Positions 62,909 through 64,000 of a stretch of DNA of 64,000 bases are shown one piece after another (position 1 is the stretch's first letter; each line of letters starts with the position of its first letter). The stretch is from the NCBI GenBank assembly GCA_934167965.1, contig CAKPMJ010000005.1, forward strand, positions 124,001 to 188,000, written 5' to 3'. The DNA comes from an uncultured Clostridia bacterium (lineage in GTDB: Bacteria; Bacillota; Clostridia; TANB77; CAG-508). Under the pieces are notes generated by a model. That model was not told the origin of the DNA and did no database searches. It saw only the letters and a list, made by a program, of their open reading frames with translations. Position numbers and translations under genes: made by a program.

Positions 62909-64000
62909 ATGAACGAATATCAAAAATATATAAGAAACTTTAGTATAGTAGCACATATTGATCATGGAAAATCAACTTTAGCGGACAGATTAATTGAATT
63001 GACAGGTGTATTGTCTAAAAGAGAGATGGAATCACAAGTCTTAGATAATATGGATATAGAAAAAGAAAGAGGAATAACGATAAAAGCCCAATCTGTAAGA
63101 ATGAAATACAAAGCTAAAGACGGAAATGAATATACATTTAATTTAATAGATACGCCAGGTCATGTAGATTTTAATTATGAAGTATCAAGAAGTTTGGCAG
63201 CATGTGATGGTGCAATATTAATAGTAGATAGTACTCAAGGAGTAGAGGCACAAACTTTAGCAAATGTGTATTTAGCAATAGATAATAACTTAGAGATTTT
63301 ACCAGTAATAAATAAAATAGATTTAGCAAGTTCAAGACCAGATGAAGTAAAAAAGGAAATAGAAGATATAATTGGAATACCAGCAGAAGATGCACCATGT
63401 GTATCAGCAAAAACTGGTTTAAATGTGGAAGAAGTATTAGAAAGAATAGTTACAGACTTACCAGCACCACATGGTGATGAAGAGGCTAAGACTAAATGTT
63501 TAATATTTGATTCATACTATGATAATTACAAAGGTGCAGTAGCTTATGTAAGAGTAGTAGATGGAAAAGTAAAAATAGGTGATGAAATAAAACTTATGGC
63601 ATCAAAGGATACATTTACAGTAACAGAAGTAGGTTATTTCTTACCAGGGTCATATATGCCAACACAAGAATTAAAAGCAGGAGAAGTAGGGTATATTGCG
63701 GCGAGTATAAAAAGTTTATCAGAAATACAGGTAGGAGATACAATAACATTAAAAGATAATCCAGCAGATGAACCATTAGAAGGATATAAAAAAGTAACTC
63801 CTATGGTATATTGTGGAATATATCCAATAGATGGTAGTGAGTATGAAAATTTAAAAATAGCATTAGAAAAGTTAAAACTAAATGATGCAGCATTAGAATT
63901 TGAACAAGAAACATCAGCTGCATTAGGGTTTGGATTTAGATGCGGATTTTTAGGATTATTACATTTAGAAATTATAGAAGAAAGATTGGACAGAGAATTT
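62909..64000 (+). CDS. lepA: Elongation factor 4 (LepA), 3' partial
   Basis: 364 codons, open at the right edge of the window. It starts MNEYQKYIRNFSIVAHIDHG behind GGAGGAAG. G-domain motifs: AHIDHGKST (P-loop), RGITIKAQ (switch I), DTPGH (switch II) and NKIDLASS. Domain II and the LepA-type continuation (MVYCGIYPIDGSEYENL, ALGFGFRCGFLGLLHLEII) separate it from EF-G. LepA back-translocates stalled ribosomes or aids ribosome assembly. In many Bacillota it precedes hemN/hemW and hrcA-dnaK, which cannot be seen here. Confidence 0.97.
   Translation, partial: MNEYQKYIRNFSIVAHIDHGKSTLADRLIELTGVLSKREMESQVLDNMDIEKERGITIKAQSVRMKYKAKDGNEYTFNLIDTPGHVDFNYEVSRSLAACDGAILIVDSTQGVEAQTLANVYLAIDNNLEILPVINKIDLASSRPDEVKKEIEDIIGIPAEDAPCVSAKTGLNVEEVLERIVTDLPAPHGDEEAKTKCLIFDSYYDNYKGAVAYVRVVDGKVKIGDEIKLMASKDTFTVTEVGYFLPGSYMPTQELKAGEVGYIAASIKSLSEIQVGDTITLKDNPADEPLEGYKKVTPMVYCGIYPIDGSEYENLKIALEKLKLNDAALEFEQETSAALGFGFRCGFLGLLHLEIIEERLDREF

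Overview
This is a 64 kb piece of a low-GC Gram-positive chromosome, most likely an uncultured gut-type Clostridia (Bacillota). The basis is the strong A/T bias in nearly all genes, purine-rich Shine-Dalgarno sites, TTGACA-17-TATAAT promoters, a T-box ahead of thrS, MecA, ComEA, LytR-CpsA-Psr, DacA and an mreBCD-pbp2-minC operon, plus small clostridial families (DUF378, DUF4321, DUF5711). No sporulation gene, rRNA, CRISPR array or integrase is visible.

Layout. 1-2.5 kb: helicase-loader-like ATPase (open at the left edge), CapA-like protein, DUF378. 2.5-4.5 kb: a MITE-like element, then a long structured leader and a type IV pilin-like protein whose C-terminus carries what looks like the variable region of a diversity-generating retroelement (DGR). 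4.5-9.1 kb: ABC-F protein, two unknown proteins and a lone VirD4/TraG coupling ATPase. 9.2-9.7 kb: tRNA-Lys, tRNA-Glu and a tRNA-Thr split by a 243-nt group I intron, followed by an HNH protein and an SDR reductase. 11-19.8 kb: CBM and HD-GYP proteins on the minus strand, then addB, pgeF, an S66 peptidase, a NAGPA-domain protein and a DnaJ-like chaperone. 19.8-21.1 kb: a second pilin-like gene (dockerin-bearing) with the same leader architecture as the first. 21.1-24.3 kb: T-box, CYTH, thrS, small Cys-rich protein. 24.4-31.4 kb: mecA, then DUF4321-radC-mreBCD-pbp2-minC. 31.4-32.3 kb: three small minus-strand genes. 32.5-52.8 kb: a duplicated two-gene locus for giant surface proteins (A1-B1, A2-B2), with B1 broken by a +1 frameshift. 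52.9-64 kb: DUF5711, cvpA, LCP, dacA, comEA, tmk, HD hydrolase, topB, lemA, a small unknown and lepA (open at the right edge).

The most unusual material is surface-related. Both pilin-like genes sit behind a conserved leader of about 370-420 nt: a promoter, a tiny ORF ending in an (AC)14 tract that encodes His-Thr repeats, a 20-bp terminator hairpin with compensatory changes between the copies, and a GGGACGTTCT hairpin. One pilin carries a GC-rich putative DGR variable region although no reverse transcriptase lies in the window. The two giant surface operons share a 40-bp block exactly 36 bp upstream of the -35 box, so both are probably controlled by the same regulator. Together this suggests a cell that invests heavily in variable or switchable surface display.

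All motif and family calls come from reading the sequence and from memory of the families; no database search was run.
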